Shown in pieces: positions 1 to 7,960 of a stretch of DNA of 60,017 nucleotides (its first letter is position 1; each line of letters starts with the position of its first letter). Origin of the DNA: Candidatus Magnetobacterium casense (GTDB lineage: Bacteria > Nitrospirota > Thermodesulfovibrionia > Thermodesulfovibrionales > Magnetobacteriaceae). The stretch lies in NCBI RefSeq assembly GCF_000714715.1, contig NZ_JMFO01000021.1, positions 1 to 60,017 of the forward strand. The letters are read 5' to 3'. A program made the translations under genes and the position numbers. Under the pieces are notes generated by a model. It searched no databases and was not told the DNA's origin. It was given only the letters and a program-made list of their open reading frames with translations.

Positions 1-325
1 TGGTAGATTGAAGACCGAATTTGGTGGAAATAATGTTTTGGTAAGGGGAAGCATGAAAGTAAAGATGCACTTGATGATCGGAATTGTTGTCTTATTTGCC
101 GATCAAATGTTAAAACTGATAACCTAAACGATAAAAGATACCTAAAAAAAGGTTGTTTTAGCATTATGAGGGAGAAATGCGTCTAAAATCAGAATAAATT
201 GGCAATTATGTCCGATAAAATAGAAGATTTGGAGATTTTTATGTGAGTGAATAAAATTTAGACCTCATTAAAGATGAGAGAGTAGATATTTGTAGGGATT
301 TTTGATTTCTTTTTGCAAGAGGCTC
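1..325 (+). mobile_element. 3' end of an insertion sequence, copy 1
   Basis: Transposase tail plus about 200 bases of AT-rich non-coding DNA ending at 325 with ctttttgcaagaggctc. The stretch is repeated in reverse complement at 59551-60017 with, by eye, one difference (aataaatt here, aacaaatt there). The shared homology stops sharply at 325 and 59551, which sets the IS end; the terminal gagcctcttgcaaaa is the presumed inverted-repeat end. No target duplication can be read because the other end of each copy is outside the window. Confidence 0.75.
2..127 (+). pseudogene. IS4/IS5-type transposase, C-terminal fragment (cut by window edge)
   Basis: The window opens inside a reading frame encoding the last 41 residues of a DDE transposase, ending at TAA 125-127. 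The residues GRLKTEFGG and the HLMIGIVVLFADQML tail match the C-terminus of IS4/IS5-type transposases, which follows the catalytic Glu. The same peptide is encoded in opposite orientation at the right window edge, so this is one of two copies of one IS. Only the 3' part is visible because the sequence starts here; whether the full gene is intact cannot be judged. Confidence 0.75.
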
Positions 326-371
326 TATTAGCTGTTTATGTAGTATGAATTAAATACATACATAATACATA

Positions 372-1215
372 TTTTGGGTAGTCCTGTAAAGATAGTGATA
401 CAGGTTCATGCTCTAACCAGAGAAGCATTATAGTGATGTATAAAATACCATACCGCTCCAATATGGTTTTCTACTTTTTTAGAAAAAGAAAGAGCTTTTC
501 TGACTAATCTGGATATTCTTTGTCTCATTGTGCAATTAAATCTTTCGATATAACTTGTTTTTCCACTTTCTTTCCCTACAGGGCGATGTCTTTTTGATGG
601 GATAATCCCTGCGTATGCCGTCCAAAAATATGTATAACATATGGCGCATTGCCTATAAACCGGAGGCAGAGAATCCCATAATCCTTTAGCTCCTTTCATA
701 TCACGGCTCCCTACAAAAGCACCAACCACTTCGCGAGAATCATCATCTAATGCTAACCAAATCCATTGCTTATTCTCCTTGTTTCCAACAAATGACCACA
801 TTTCATCACATTGAATTGTTAAACGTCCCTTTTCTTTTTTTTTAACATCGATATATTGAGGCACTGTATCATATTTTTGGTTCACATAATCTTGAAGCCA
901 ATGTTCAGAGACACCAGTAACACGTACAATTGCAGCTAATGCCATCCTCTCCAATAACAATTTATCAATTAAATCCCTCGTTTCTTGTGGTATTATTATG
1001 TTTTGTGGATTTTCTACGAATTGTCTGCCGCACTTTTTACACATAAATTTTTGTTTTCCATTGTGAATGCTGCCATTTTTAACAACTTCCTCTGAGCCAC
1101 ATTGTATACAAATCATAAGTACAGCCTCCTTAAAATAAGTTCTCAATGTATTATAGCAAATATGACACTAAAAATAAAAATCATACCATCACTACTTCTG
1201 CAGGACTACCCAAAA
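372..1215 (-). mobile_element. IS1-family element
   Basis: An 844-base element bounded by imperfect inverted repeats: ttttgggtagtcctg at 372-386 and its complement caggactacccaaaa at 1201-1215, with further partial pairing inwards (agtgat). It carries one transposase gene on the minus strand. The right end interrupts a reading frame that continues to 1316, showing it inserted into an accessory gene. A clear target-site duplication is not visible. Confidence 0.8.
406..1146 (-). CDS. IS1-family transposase with a substituted catalytic Asp
   Basis: A 246-residue single-frame IS1-type transposase. The N-terminus has a zinc ribbon (CIQC about residues 13-16, CKKC about 36-39), then a helix-turn-helix and a DDE nuclease domain. 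First acidic residue: CDEMW; third: the Glu of SYIERFNCTMRQ. The second Asp, which in IS1 relatives lies in a YTD[FG]W motif, is Tyr here (YTYFW; codon tat near 628-630 on the complementary strand). The rest, including the LSFSKKVENHIGAVWYFIHHYN tail region, is well conserved, so the copy looks recent but probably catalytically dead. The likely start may be the internal Met at residue 11 (MICIQC). Confidence 0.85.
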   Translation of the reverse strand: MRTYFKEAVLMICIQCGSEEVVKNGSIHNGKQKFMCKKCGRQFVENPQNIIIPQETRDLIDKLLLERMALAAIVRVTGVSEHWLQDYVNQKYDTVPQYIDVKKKEKGRLTIQCDEMWSFVGNKENKQWIWLALDDDSREVVGAFVGSRDMKGAKGLWDSLPPVYRQCAICYTYFWTAYAGIIPSKRHRPVGKESGKTSYIERFNCTMRQRISRLVRKALSFSKKVENHIGAVWYFIHHYNASLVRA

Positions 1216-1316
1216 CCGAACCGTTTGATTGGGGCTTGCTTATGAACTTGCTGCCGGACGGTATGAATTCACGGTGGGATGAGAATACAGATGAATATCT
1301 GTTTTTTTGGGAATAA
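1216..1316 (+). pseudogene. 3' tail of an accessory gene disrupted by IS1
   Basis: Directly after the right IS1 end an open frame encodes about 33 residues (PFDWGLLMNLLPDG, then a Trp/Asp-rich tail ending FFWE) and stops with TAA at 1314-1316, three bases before the next start codon. Tight spacing to the excisionase-like gene suggests one operon of an integrated element. The upstream part is not found on the left side of the IS1 copy. The family was not recognised. Confidence 0.5.
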
Positions 1317-1319
1317 GGC

Positions 1320-1538
1320 ATGATCAAAAAGACCCCGCCACCGCCTGACGCTGTCGTGCTCTCTCCAGGAGAGGCGTGCTACGTCCTCGGCCTGTCGTGG
1401 AATACCCTGCGTCCACTGCTTAACGCCGGTGAAATCCAACACAAGCGCATCGGGGCCAGGTATATCATCCCGCGACAGGCCATTATAGAAAACTTTAAAA
1501 CACTAATGAAGGAATTACTTAAAGGATTGAAGTTGTGA
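1320..1538 (+). CDS. Excisionase-like helix-turn-helix DNA-binding protein
   Basis: A 72-residue protein with a winged-helix excisionase/MerR-like DNA-binding domain: LSPGEACYVLGLSWNTLRPL forms the helix-turn-helix, followed by the wing GEIQHKRIGARYIIPRQAI. Such proteins regulate or direct excision by tyrosine recombinases. It ends 4 bases into the following integrase frame (overlap 1535-1538) and begins three bases after the previous stop, so three genes of an integrative element were cotranscribed. Proline-rich start KKTPPPPD is unremarkable. Function by family resemblance only. Confidence 0.7.
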   Translation: MIKKTPPPPDAVVLSPGEACYVLGLSWNTLRPLLNAGEIQHKRIGARYIIPRQAIIENFKTLMKELLKGLKL

Positions 1539-1558
1539 ATAAATGTTACACTAAAAAT

Positions 1559-2275
1559 ATGGGACGAAAACGAACAAAAATGGAAACAAAAAAACTGCCA
1601 TCACACTTGCATATTAAAAGTGGTTATTATTATTATGTCATTTACATAAACGGAAAAATAAAATGGTATCCACTCAAAACTCAAAATGAAGCAGAAGCAT
1701 TAAAAAGATGGGCAGAAGTTGAATCAAGATTGAAACAAGAAACAGAATTGGATATAACATCAATCGGTAAAAATACTCAAAACAAAATTACTTTTAAATC
1801 TCTTTGTGAAAGATTCTTCAATGATGCAACAACAGGATTAGCCTCTAAAACAATCCAAAACTATAAACGTATGGCTGAAGAGCTTTGTAAAATATTTGGC
1901 AACACTCAGGTTCAGAAAATATCACGTCAAGATATAATTCGCTATCACGATAGTATGAGGGATAAACCCTATGAAGCTAACCGCAGAATTGGTTTTATCC
2001 GAATGTTGTTTCAAAAAGCACTTGATTGGGGTTATGTTCAAACTAATGTAGCGGATGGTATTAAAAAATTCAAAGAACATAGACATCATCTTGAATTAAC
2101 AACGAAAATATTATTCGAGAATTTATACATTGTAGCAGATGATATGTTAAAACGTGCAATAATGTTAGCATTTCATCTCGTACAGCACGCTAATGAAATA
2201 TATACGCACACTACTGGTACTGATACACTCGAAGCATCAAGAGCACTAAGCATATACCAACCCAACAATTTCTGA
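1559..2275 (+). pseudogene. Tyrosine recombinase/integrase, C-terminally truncated
   Basis: The frame encodes the N-terminal half of a phage-type integrase: an AP2-like or N-terminal arm (LPSHLHIKSGYYYYVIYING) and a SAM-like core-binding domain (about residues 75-180, KTIQNYKRMAEELCKIFG, QTNVADGIKKF). The catalytic domain that should carry R-H-R-Y is missing: after MLAFHLVQ the sequence jumps to a short tail (EIYTHTTGTDTLEASRAL) that resembles the end of the catalytic domain, so an internal deletion is likely. I prefer ATG 1559 (MGRKRTK is the usual family start); an upstream ATG at 1535 is in frame. Base composition is AT-rich compared with the genes to the right. It abuts the 3' end of tRNA-Thr. 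Confidence 0.7.
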
Positions 2276-2285
2276 CGATTTTAGA

Positions 2286-2330
2286 ACAATTTTAGAACGG
2301 CCTGAAAAAACCAAGCCGAGGAAGGGATTT
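2286..2330. other. Presumed attachment-site region of a decayed integrative element
   Basis: The 3' half of the tRNA-Thr gene is next to an integrase remnant and excisionase-like gene, the classic position of attL/attR. A short direct repeat (ttttagaac at 2279-2287 and 2290-2298) lies between integrase and tRNA. The distal att copy was not found in the window, probably because it lies beyond the left edge. Inferred from arrangement, not from a found att duplication. Confidence 0.45.
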
Positions 2331-2385
2331 GAACCCTCGACCTGCTGATTACGAATCAGCTGCACTACCACTGTGCTACCTCGGC
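2314..2385 (-). tRNA. tRNA-Thr (anticodon CGU)
   Basis: Reading the minus strand, a complete cloverleaf folds: acceptor GCCGAGG/CCTCGGC, D-stem GCAC/GTGC with loop AGTGGTA, anticodon arm GCTGA-TTCGTAA-TCAGC giving anticodon CGT (threonine, codon ACG), short variable region, T-arm GAGGG-TTCAAAT-CCCTT. No CCA is encoded; the base after the acceptor is T. The 3' end faces the truncated integrase 38 bases away, the usual geometry of a tRNA attachment site. Confidence 0.93.
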
Positions 2386-2744
2386 ACTTAATATCTATAA
2401 TTTATTTATGATAGCATGTTTATCCGTAAAAAACAAGTACCCCCTGCCAGAGGGGTGCATAAATTTTTGGTGGCGAGGCAAAATTTCTAATTCGTATCAA
2501 AGCGGCATATAGTCTATAAGAAGCAACTGTAGGGATCGTGGGGTCGAAGGGGAGGTTTAAGGAGGGGTGAGGCACCCCCGCCATAAAAGGGGGCCATAGC
2601 CCTCCTTAGTTTTTCCTTTGGGGTAAGGTGCCACCATTTTTTTTATGCACCCTGCCAGAGGGAAAAAAAGAAAAAAACCAGCACTTGCTAAAATGGAAGA
2701 AAATGTTTACTATATATGGGAAAAAACATTGGAGGTTTAGAGTT
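2386..2744. repeat. Gene-free interval with hairpins and a degenerate interspersed repeat
   Basis: No gene here. It holds a hairpin ccccctgccagagggg (about 2439-2454) followed by tgcataaattttt, a similar hairpin ccctgccagaggg near 2650, and between them a degenerate forward copy of the GC-rich interspersed repeat (about 2538-2626: ggggtcgaagggg, caccccc, agggggccatagccctcctta). The segment tttatgcaccc occurs in both orientations around this block. Open frames here on either strand are repeat translations without gene character. Confidence 0.6.
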
Positions 2745-3095
2745 ATGTTTGTATCACTGACATGGGCACTGGCATGGGCAATGGGGCAACCACCTGGTGG
2801 CGGGGGTGGGCAGGGAGGCTCAGGGGATGCATTTATGAGCCTGCTTCCTATCTTCATCATCTTTATTATCTTCTATCTGCTTCTGATCAGGCCCCAGCAA
2901 AAAAAGGCCAAAGAGCATAGCGATATGTTACAAACAATAAAGAAAGGCGATAAAGTGATAACATCCAGCGGGATATACGGTCTGGTGGAGGCGGTTAGCG
3001 ACAGGACGGTTACATTAAAGATAGCCGAAAACGTTAAAGTAAAATTTGGCAAGAGCCACATAGCCGCCATCAGAACAACCGCCGAGGAGGAGTGA
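2745..3095 (+). CDS. yajC: Sec translocon accessory protein YajC
   Basis: A 116-residue inner-membrane protein. It has a Gly/Pro-rich N-terminal stretch, one transmembrane helix at about residues 27-48 (LLPIFIIFIIFYLLLIRP), then the YajC hallmark RPQQKKAKEH and a cytoplasmic beta domain (LQTIKKGDKVITSSGIYGLV). YajC associates with SecDF at the SecYEG channel. The start is ATG 2745, preceded by ggaggt 10 bases upstream; an in-frame extension to 2628 covers a repeat and is rejected. secD and secF follow, the standard yajC-secDF order, with a 120-base gap to secD. Confidence 0.93.
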   Translation: MFVSLTWALAWAMGQPPGGGGGQGGSGDAFMSLLPIFIIFIIFYLLLIRPQQKKAKEHSDMLQTIKKGDKVITSSGIYGLVEAVSDRTVTLKIAENVKVKFGKSHIAAIRTTAEEE

Positions 3096-3215
3096 CACGG
3101 CAAAGACCAATCAGGGGGGACCACGCTGTCATACATGGTTGCATCACCCCCGTTATGCAGGGGGATATCGCTTCCTGCCATAGAGGTTGAATTACAGTAA
3201 AAAAATGGAGGTTAA

Positions 3216-4838
3216 ATGAAAAAAAGTGTTAAGTGGCGTTTTGCTCTTATAGGACTGGCAATGGTTTTTTCCATAGTGTCTTTGTTACCCAACACGCCGG
3301 TCTTTAAGCATATGCCGGAGGGGTACAGAAGTAACATGCCCGACAGAGGTATTGTCCTGGGGCTTGACCTGCAGGGTGGTATATACCTTGTTTTTGAAGT
3401 TGAGGGCTATAAGGCAGTTGAGCAGACGGTTGCAAGTAGTGCCGTCAACATCAGAAAGCTGCTGGAGAAGAAGGAACTCAAGACCGACGTAAAGTCAGAG
3501 GGTCTTAACATTGTTGTCACCCCGGCATCGGCTGAGGTGAGGAAGGTCATCGAGGGCACCTACACGACCATGACCGCAAAGGAGTCAGGCGGGGCTGTAA
3601 GCTATACACTGTCCGACAGAGAGGTCAAGGCCATCAAAGACAATGCCACCGAGCAGGCCCTTGAAACCATACGCAACAGAATCGATCAGTTTGGCGTCAC
3701 AGAACCAGTGATCCAGCGCCAGGGTGAAAACGAGTTGATCGTTCAATTACCCGGCGTCAAAGAGCCAAAGCGTGCAATAGAGCTTATCGGCAAGACCGCA
3801 CAACTGGAGTTTCGGCTTGTTGACGATTCGGCTCCCATTGCCGCTGAGATACCGCTATCCATAAAGCCGGCAGAAGAGGAAGAGCTGATCAAAAAGTATG
3901 CCGGCAAGCTCCCCGAAGATACCGAATTGCGCTTTGAACGGCGTATAAACAAGGAAACCACCGAAGTTACCAAGCATCCCATGCTGCTTAAGAAGGAGGT
4001 CGTCATGACGGGCAACTCGCTTTCGGAGGCGAGGGTTGCCATTGACTCGCGCTTTAATACGTCTTACGTCTCCATAACGTTTAATGCCGAGGGGGCCAAG
4101 CTCTTTGAGGAGGTAACGGGCAAGTACGTAAAGAAGAGGCTTGCTATTATCCTTGATGGCAATATATATTCGGCCCCTGTGATCCAAGAAAAGATAGCCG
4201 GTGGTAACGCGCAGATAACGGGGTCGTTTTCTATGGAGGAGGCAAAGGACCTGGCCATTGTGCTACGTGCGGGGTCGTTGCCGGCGCCGGTGAAGATGCA
4301 CCAAAATATCACGGTTGGTCCGTCGCTTGGGCGTGACTCTATAGAGGCGGGTAAATTAGCGTCCATTGTTGCATTTGTCCTTGTAGCGGCCTTTATGCTC
4401 ATCTACTACAGGCTGTCGGGTCTGATAGCGGATGTGGCTTTGGTGTTGAACATATTTTTCCTTTTTGGCGTGATGGCTGCAATGAATGCAACCCTGACGA
4501 TGCCGGGCATAGCGGGTATCGTGTTGGCCATTGGTATGGCCGTAGATACCAACGTGCTGTTGTTTGAACGCATGAGGGATGAGTTAAAGATTGGCAAGAC
4601 GCCACGCTCTGCGGTGGATTCCGGCTATGACAAGGCGTTTTTGACTATCGTCGATTCACACGTTACCACGCTCATCACAGCGGCGGTGCTCTTTCAGTTT
4701 GGCACCGGCCCTATAAAGGGCTTTGCGGTGACTCTCAGTATCGGTATCATAATCAACCTGTTTACGTCGCTTATTGGCACCAAGGCAGTGTTTGATTTCA
4801 TACACACAAAGAAGGAGGTCAGGAGTCTCAGCATATGA
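3216..4838 (+). CDS. secD: Protein translocase subunit SecD
   Basis: A 540-residue SecD of normal length. It has an N-terminal membrane helix (about 8-26), the conserved GLDLQGGIYLVFEV at residues ~49-62, a large periplasmic region with the P1 head (ETIRNRIDQFGVTEPVIQRQG), and five C-terminal membrane helices of the RND fold carrying AIGMAVDTNVLLFERMRDEL. With SecF it uses the proton motive force to pull secreted proteins through SecYEG. Ribosome site ggagg lies 6 bases before ATG 3216. It overlaps secF by four bases (ATGA), indicating translational coupling. Confidence 0.96.
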   Translation: MKKSVKWRFALIGLAMVFSIVSLLPNTPVFKHMPEGYRSNMPDRGIVLGLDLQGGIYLVFEVEGYKAVEQTVASSAVNIRKLLEKKELKTDVKSEGLNIVVTPASAEVRKVIEGTYTTMTAKESGGAVSYTLSDREVKAIKDNATEQALETIRNRIDQFGVTEPVIQRQGENELIVQLPGVKEPKRAIELIGKTAQLEFRLVDDSAPIAAEIPLSIKPAEEEELIKKYAGKLPEDTELRFERRINKETTEVTKHPMLLKKEVVMTGNSLSEARVAIDSRFNTSYVSITFNAEGAKLFEEVTGKYVKKRLAIILDGNIYSAPVIQEKIAGGNAQITGSFSMEEAKDLAIVLRAGSLPAPVKMHQNITVGPSLGRDSIEAGKLASIVAFVLVAAFMLIYYRLSGLIADVALVLNIFFLFGVMAAMNATLTMPGIAGIVLAIGMAVDTNVLLFERMRDELKIGKTPRSAVDSGYDKAFLTIVDSHVTTLITAAVLFQFGTGPIKGFAVTLSIGIIINLFTSLIGTKAVFDFIHTKKEVRSLSI

Positions 4839-5746
4839 TAGAGTTAATAAAGAAGTCAAACATCGATTTTATGGGCAAGCGTTACATAGCCTTTGTCGTA
4901 TCCGGGGCGTTGTCCCTGTTGGGGATACTGGCCATTGTGGCGATAGTGCGTGGCAGTGCCAATCTGGGTATAGATTTTGCCGGTGGCACGGCAGTACAGC
5001 TAAAGTTTGAAAAAACAGTGCCCTTGCATCAGGTCAGGGAGGCCGTCAGTGCAGGCGGCATAAAAAATGCCGAACTCCAGGACCTGCCTACAGAACGCAA
5101 GGTGCTGATACTGGTAAAGAAGCAGGATGAAACCGCTGTTGGTCTCTCCGACAAGGTCATAGCAGCCGTTGAAAAGGGCATTGCCGGCAACAAGATAACA
5201 GTAGACTCGGTCTCCGAGATAGGCCCCAAGGTGGGCAAGAGGCTTCGGGTTGATGCCATGTGGGCAATTGTAGCTTCGGTGGTAGGGATACTGATTTATG
5301 TGGGGTGGCGTTTCCAGTTCAGTTTTAGTGTGGGGGCGACGGTGGCCACGGTGCATGATGTTCTGGCGGTACTTGGAATCTTTTACGTCTTCGGACTGGA
5401 GATGAACCTGATCCTGTTGACGGCGCTGTTGACGATAGCCGGTTATTCCCTTACGGATACGGTAGTTGTCTTTGACCGGATACGAGAGAACTTGCGGGTC
5501 ATGTTTAAGGACCCCTCGGATAAGGTCATCAACAAGAGCATCAACGAGGTGCTCTCACGAACTATTGTGACATCCATAACCGTGTTGCTTGCCTCGATCT
5601 CCCTGTATCTCTTTGGGGGGGAGGTCATCCATGATTTTTCGCTTGCCATGATTCTTGGTGTCTGCATCGCGACGTACTCGTCGATATTTGTGGCAAGTCC
5701 GGTAGTTCTGGTGTGGTCGGGCAGCAAACCGTTGTTTAAGAAATAG
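4835..5746 (+). CDS. secF: Protein translocase subunit SecF
   Basis: A 303-residue SecF: first membrane helix at about 15-37, GIDFAGGTAVQLKF (about 48-61), a short periplasmic domain, then five helices with SLTDTVVVFDRIRENL, the SecF counterpart of the SecD motif. It forms the SecDF complex with the preceding gene, starting inside secD's last codons. No further gene follows in the operon; about 25 bases past the stop is a hairpin (5771-5798) that may end the transcript. Confidence 0.96.
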   Translation: MIELIKKSNIDFMGKRYIAFVVSGALSLLGILAIVAIVRGSANLGIDFAGGTAVQLKFEKTVPLHQVREAVSAGGIKNAELQDLPTERKVLILVKKQDETAVGLSDKVIAAVEKGIAGNKITVDSVSEIGPKVGKRLRVDAMWAIVASVVGILIYVGWRFQFSFSVGATVATVHDVLAVLGIFYVFGLEMNLILLTALLTIAGYSLTDTVVVFDRIRENLRVMFKDPSDKVINKSINEVLSRTIVTSITVLLASISLYLFGGEVIHDFSLAMILGVCIATYSSIFVASPVVLVWSGSKPLFKK

Positions 5747-5770
5747 GATTGGTCGTGTAGATTAAAACCA

Positions 5771-5798
5771 TACGGGTAGTAAGCCTATTGCTGCCCGT
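5771..5798 (+). terminator. Possible secF terminator hairpin
   Basis: acgggtag and ctgcccgt pair around an 11-base loop (aagcctattg region) about 25 bases after the secF stop. There is no clear T-run behind it, so it is only a weak candidate intrinsic terminator. Confidence 0.35.
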
Positions 5799-5871
5799 GT
5801 GGATATCTGCCAGACAAAAACAGGTTTGCAAATTAAAGTAAGTGTCTATGCCGGTTGCGCTATTATTCTTC

Positions 5872-5901
5872 TTGCAAACTCCATTTAGTTTGGTATATAC
5901 T
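5872..5901 (+). promoter_or_regulatory. Candidate sigma-70-type promoter for the 5958 gene
   Basis: TTGCAA (5872-5877) and TATACT (5896-5901) with an 18-base spacer. A hairpin-forming leader (caggagggcatggtccccctg, about 5911-5931) and a strong ribosome site (taaggagg) follow before ATG 5958. Confidence 0.5.
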
Positions 5902-5957
5902 AAAATTTTACAGGAGGGCATGGTCCCCCTGATGAAGCACTAAGGAGGAAAAAAACA

Positions 5958-6242
5958 ATGAGTGCATATTTGGAAATAACTCTTAAAATCGCAGAGGCAG
6001 ACAGGCCCAAGGCAGCCGGTGTATACACAAAGTACAAACAACCGTTTCTGGATAAAATCCCCGGGGCACGGTCTAAGGAGCTGCTTATCCGCAGCGAAGA
6101 TGTACAGGTGCTCCACGGTTTTGATTCCGTGGAGTTGGCCCAGGGCTATCTCAGCAGCGCCCTGTTCACCGGTGATGTTGTCGAGGCGCTGAAGCCATAT
6201 CTGCAGGGAGCACCAGATGTCAGGATATATCAGGTGGCCTAG
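5958..6242 (+). CDS. Small soluble protein of unknown function
   Basis: A 94-residue protein without signal peptide or membrane helix. It starts MSAYLEITLKIAEADRPKAAG and ends DVRIYQVA. The beta-alpha-beta character (strand LEITLKI, helix, strand ELLIRSEDVQVLHGF, helix SVELAQGYLSSALF, strand VRIYQV) would fit a dimeric alpha/beta barrel-type fold, but I recognise no family. Strong ribosome site ggagg 10 bases upstream and its own candidate promoter suggest an expressed monocistronic gene. The bacteriohemerythrin follows 59 bases downstream. Confidence 0.75.
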   Translation: MSAYLEITLKIAEADRPKAAGVYTKYKQPFLDKIPGARSKELLIRSEDVQVLHGFDSVELAQGYLSSALFTGDVVEALKPYLQGAPDVRIYQVA

Positions 6243-6301
6243 GCAATTCAACCGTTATCTTATAGTATGATAAAAGCTAAGGCTCCAAGAAGGAGGATTA
6301 C

Positions 6302-6715
6302 GTGCAACAAACAAGCACCCCTGTGAAATGGACTACACAGTTGCAAACCGGTGTTATCTGGCAGGACATGCAACACATTGAACTTCTGGATAAATTGTGC
6401 GCCTTACACTACGCAATCTCTGAAAGCAGAGAGATTAGTGAGGTTGAAGATACGTTTAACTTCCTGGATCACTATACCAAGAGTCATTTTGCGATAGAAG
6501 AAAGGTACATGGCCCAATTTCAGTATGCCGCCTATCAATTGCACAAGCAGCAACACGAAAAATTCATAAGCGACCTCAACACCTTAAAAAAGGACTTCTC
6601 CGTCAGAAACAAACTCACGTCTTTCGCACTGTGCTTTGACCTTAACACATGGTTTGTAGATCACATAAACGTGGCAGACAAACAGCTTGGGGCATTCTTA
6701 AAGAACAAAGCCTGA
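6302..6715 (+). CDS. Bacteriohemerythrin (O2/NO-binding diiron protein)
   Basis: A 137-residue single-domain hemerythrin. Visible iron-ligand segments are WQDMQHIELLDKL (H and later D/E ligands), HYTKSHFAIEERYM (H, H, E), HKQQHEKF (H, H) and WFVDHINVADKQL (H and D). Such proteins bind O2 or NO at a non-heme diiron site for sensing, storage or oxygen delivery in microaerophiles. The start is GTG 6302, set by gaaggagg 9 bases upstream. No membrane segment or partner domain is fused. The context (unknown small protein upstream) does not narrow the role. Confidence 0.9.
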   Translation: MQQTSTPVKWTTQLQTGVIWQDMQHIELLDKLCALHYAISESREISEVEDTFNFLDHYTKSHFAIEERYMAQFQYAAYQLHKQQHEKFISDLNTLKKDFSVRNKLTSFALCFDLNTWFVDHINVADKQLGAFLKNKA

Positions 6716-6755
6716 CGCAATATTTACGACCCTAAAAAAAGGGGGCAACTACTAC

Positions 6756-6843
6756 CCAACCAACTCAAGCTCCACCGCCCCCCTTTAAAACCCCCGCAAG
6801 GGGAGGGGCGGGACACCCCGGCCACAAAGAAGCCCCCTTGACG
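6756..6843 (-). repeat. Interspersed GC-rich repeat, long variant (reverse)
   Basis: Reads ccaccgccccccttt, acccccgcaaggggagggg, then the long-variant insert (acaccccggccacaaagaag) and cccccttgacgctcc. Same architecture as 7716-7800 and, in the other orientation, 14758-14847. The stretch 6716-6971 has no gene. Confidence 0.7.
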
Positions 6844-6971
6844 CTCCATACAAGTGCTGCGTACCTTGTGTTTTATATGAAAGTCTAAAAATATACAACA
6901 TAATCAAGGATTTTCATTGTTTGCTTTTGTTGTGCCCGTAAGGGCATGGGGGTTAATCAAATTGAAATATG

Positions 6972-7286
6972 CTATAATCGTGATAAGATAACTCCCTCAA
7001 GGATTTCGAGTTGCTCATTCAGCCTTTTTATATCGGATGGCCATTTTGATTCAACAAGATACTCTTGCCTGCGTAAATCAAGACGGTCAAAACCCTTAAT
7101 ATGCTCTTGTGGGTTCTGAATTTTGGCATAATGGTTGGCTATCTGTTTTTTAATCGATGATACACTTTTTTGCAGTTCTTCGATGGGACGCTCTTGGTAG
7201 TTCTGAAAAAAGCCATAATGTTTGCCACCTTCTTTTGCCATTTCATAGGCATTTACCTTATTTCCCTCAGATAACTCTTTGCCCAA
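6972..7286 (-). CDS. Hypothetical coiled-coil protein
   Basis: A 104-residue, highly charged soluble protein of unknown family. It is mainly helical: IEELQKSVSSIKKQIANHYAKIQ and IKRLNEQLEILEGVIL look like coiled-coil segments. The start is TTG at 7286-7284 with gggag a few bases upstream; an out-of-frame ATG overlaps it. It lies 53 bases downstream of the next minus-strand gene (7340-7675), so the two probably form a small operon. AT-rich compared with its neighbours, which hints at horizontal acquisition. Confidence 0.55.
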   Translation of the reverse strand: MGKELSEGNKVNAYEMAKEGGKHYGFFQNYQERPIEELQKSVSSIKKQIANHYAKIQNPQEHIKGFDRLDLRRQEYLVESKWPSDIKRLNEQLEILEGVILSRL

Positions 7287-7339
7287 AGCATCTCCCTATA
7301 GAGACAAGCAGCGTGTTGCCCCTGCGAACAGTTCGGTAT

Positions 7340-7675
7340 TTACAGCAAGTTCACATCCGCATCGAAATCTTTTAGCCCCAATTCATCAAGAGGAATACCG
7401 AAGGCATCGGCCTGATTTTGCACTAAAGACAGGATGTCGTAATAAGTCATGTGCATTCCTTTATCAAAATCTCCTCCGTTTGCAGCCTTCTTCTTTGCCG
7501 TAAGTGCTTTCTCTATTAACAAAGTTACCAGGTCACGTACAAATCTGTATTCACTGTTCTTTACCGCTGCCGGACGCTCCTGGTCCTTCATTGATGATTC
7601 CTTAACATAATTGGAGCCGTCACTCACTTGACTGTTAACATGTTTCAATAGTGCTTCCATATAATATATTACCAT
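7340..7675 (-). CDS. Hypothetical protein, partner of the 6972 gene
   Basis: A 111-residue acidic protein, family not recognised. The middle (FVRDLVTLLIEKALTAKKKAANGG) is helical, and the C-terminal part (MTYYDILSLVQNQADAFGIPLDELGLKDFDADVNLL region) looks like a compact folded tail. ATG 7675 has a weak ribosome site (aagaag); an in-frame Met five codons in is possible. A long-variant GC-rich repeat (7716-7800) lies upstream, so the promoter may be inside or next to the repeat. Confidence 0.55.
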   Translation of the reverse strand: MVIYYMEALLKHVNSQVSDGSNYVKESSMKDQERPAAVKNSEYRFVRDLVTLLIEKALTAKKKAANGGDFDKGMHMTYYDILSLVQNQADAFGIPLDELGLKDFDADVNLL

Positions 7676-7715
7676 ATTTTTGTATCTTCTTTATATTTCA
7701 TGGTAAGAGAAAGTA

Positions 7716-7800
7716 AGGAGAGCGACTCCACCCCCCTTCAGCCCCCCCACAAGGGGAGGGGTTAGCCACCCCGGGCACGAAGAAGTTCCCTTGACCCTAT
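7716..7800 (-). repeat. Interspersed GC-rich repeat, long variant (reverse)
   Basis: gagcgactccacccccc, cagcccccccacaaggggagggg, insert agccaccccgggcacgaagaag, ttcccttgaccc. It is preceded at 7682-7708 by a flank (tatcttctttatatttcatgg) that recurs, inverted, next to the 14758 copy (about 14866-14892), so the mobile or duplicated unit is larger than the GC-rich core. Confidence 0.75.
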
Positions 7801-7960
7801 TATTTCACACTCAATTATCATGCCTGAAAAAACCTCTGTCACTTCAGTATACCTTCTTTCTTTTAACTTCTTCCGGTGATACACCCCTCTTGACAATCGT
7901 GTAACATACGTTATACTATTAATATACGTTACAAAATAAAAAACAAAAGGAGAACAACTT

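Noticed and set aside
1559..2275. Functional site-specific recombinase
   Set aside because: The R-H-R-Y catalytic set is absent, so it is called truncated.
2606..2860. 84-codon minus-strand frame opposite the yajC start
   Set aside because: It is the shadow of the repeat and of yajC, has no ribosome site and no recognisable domain.
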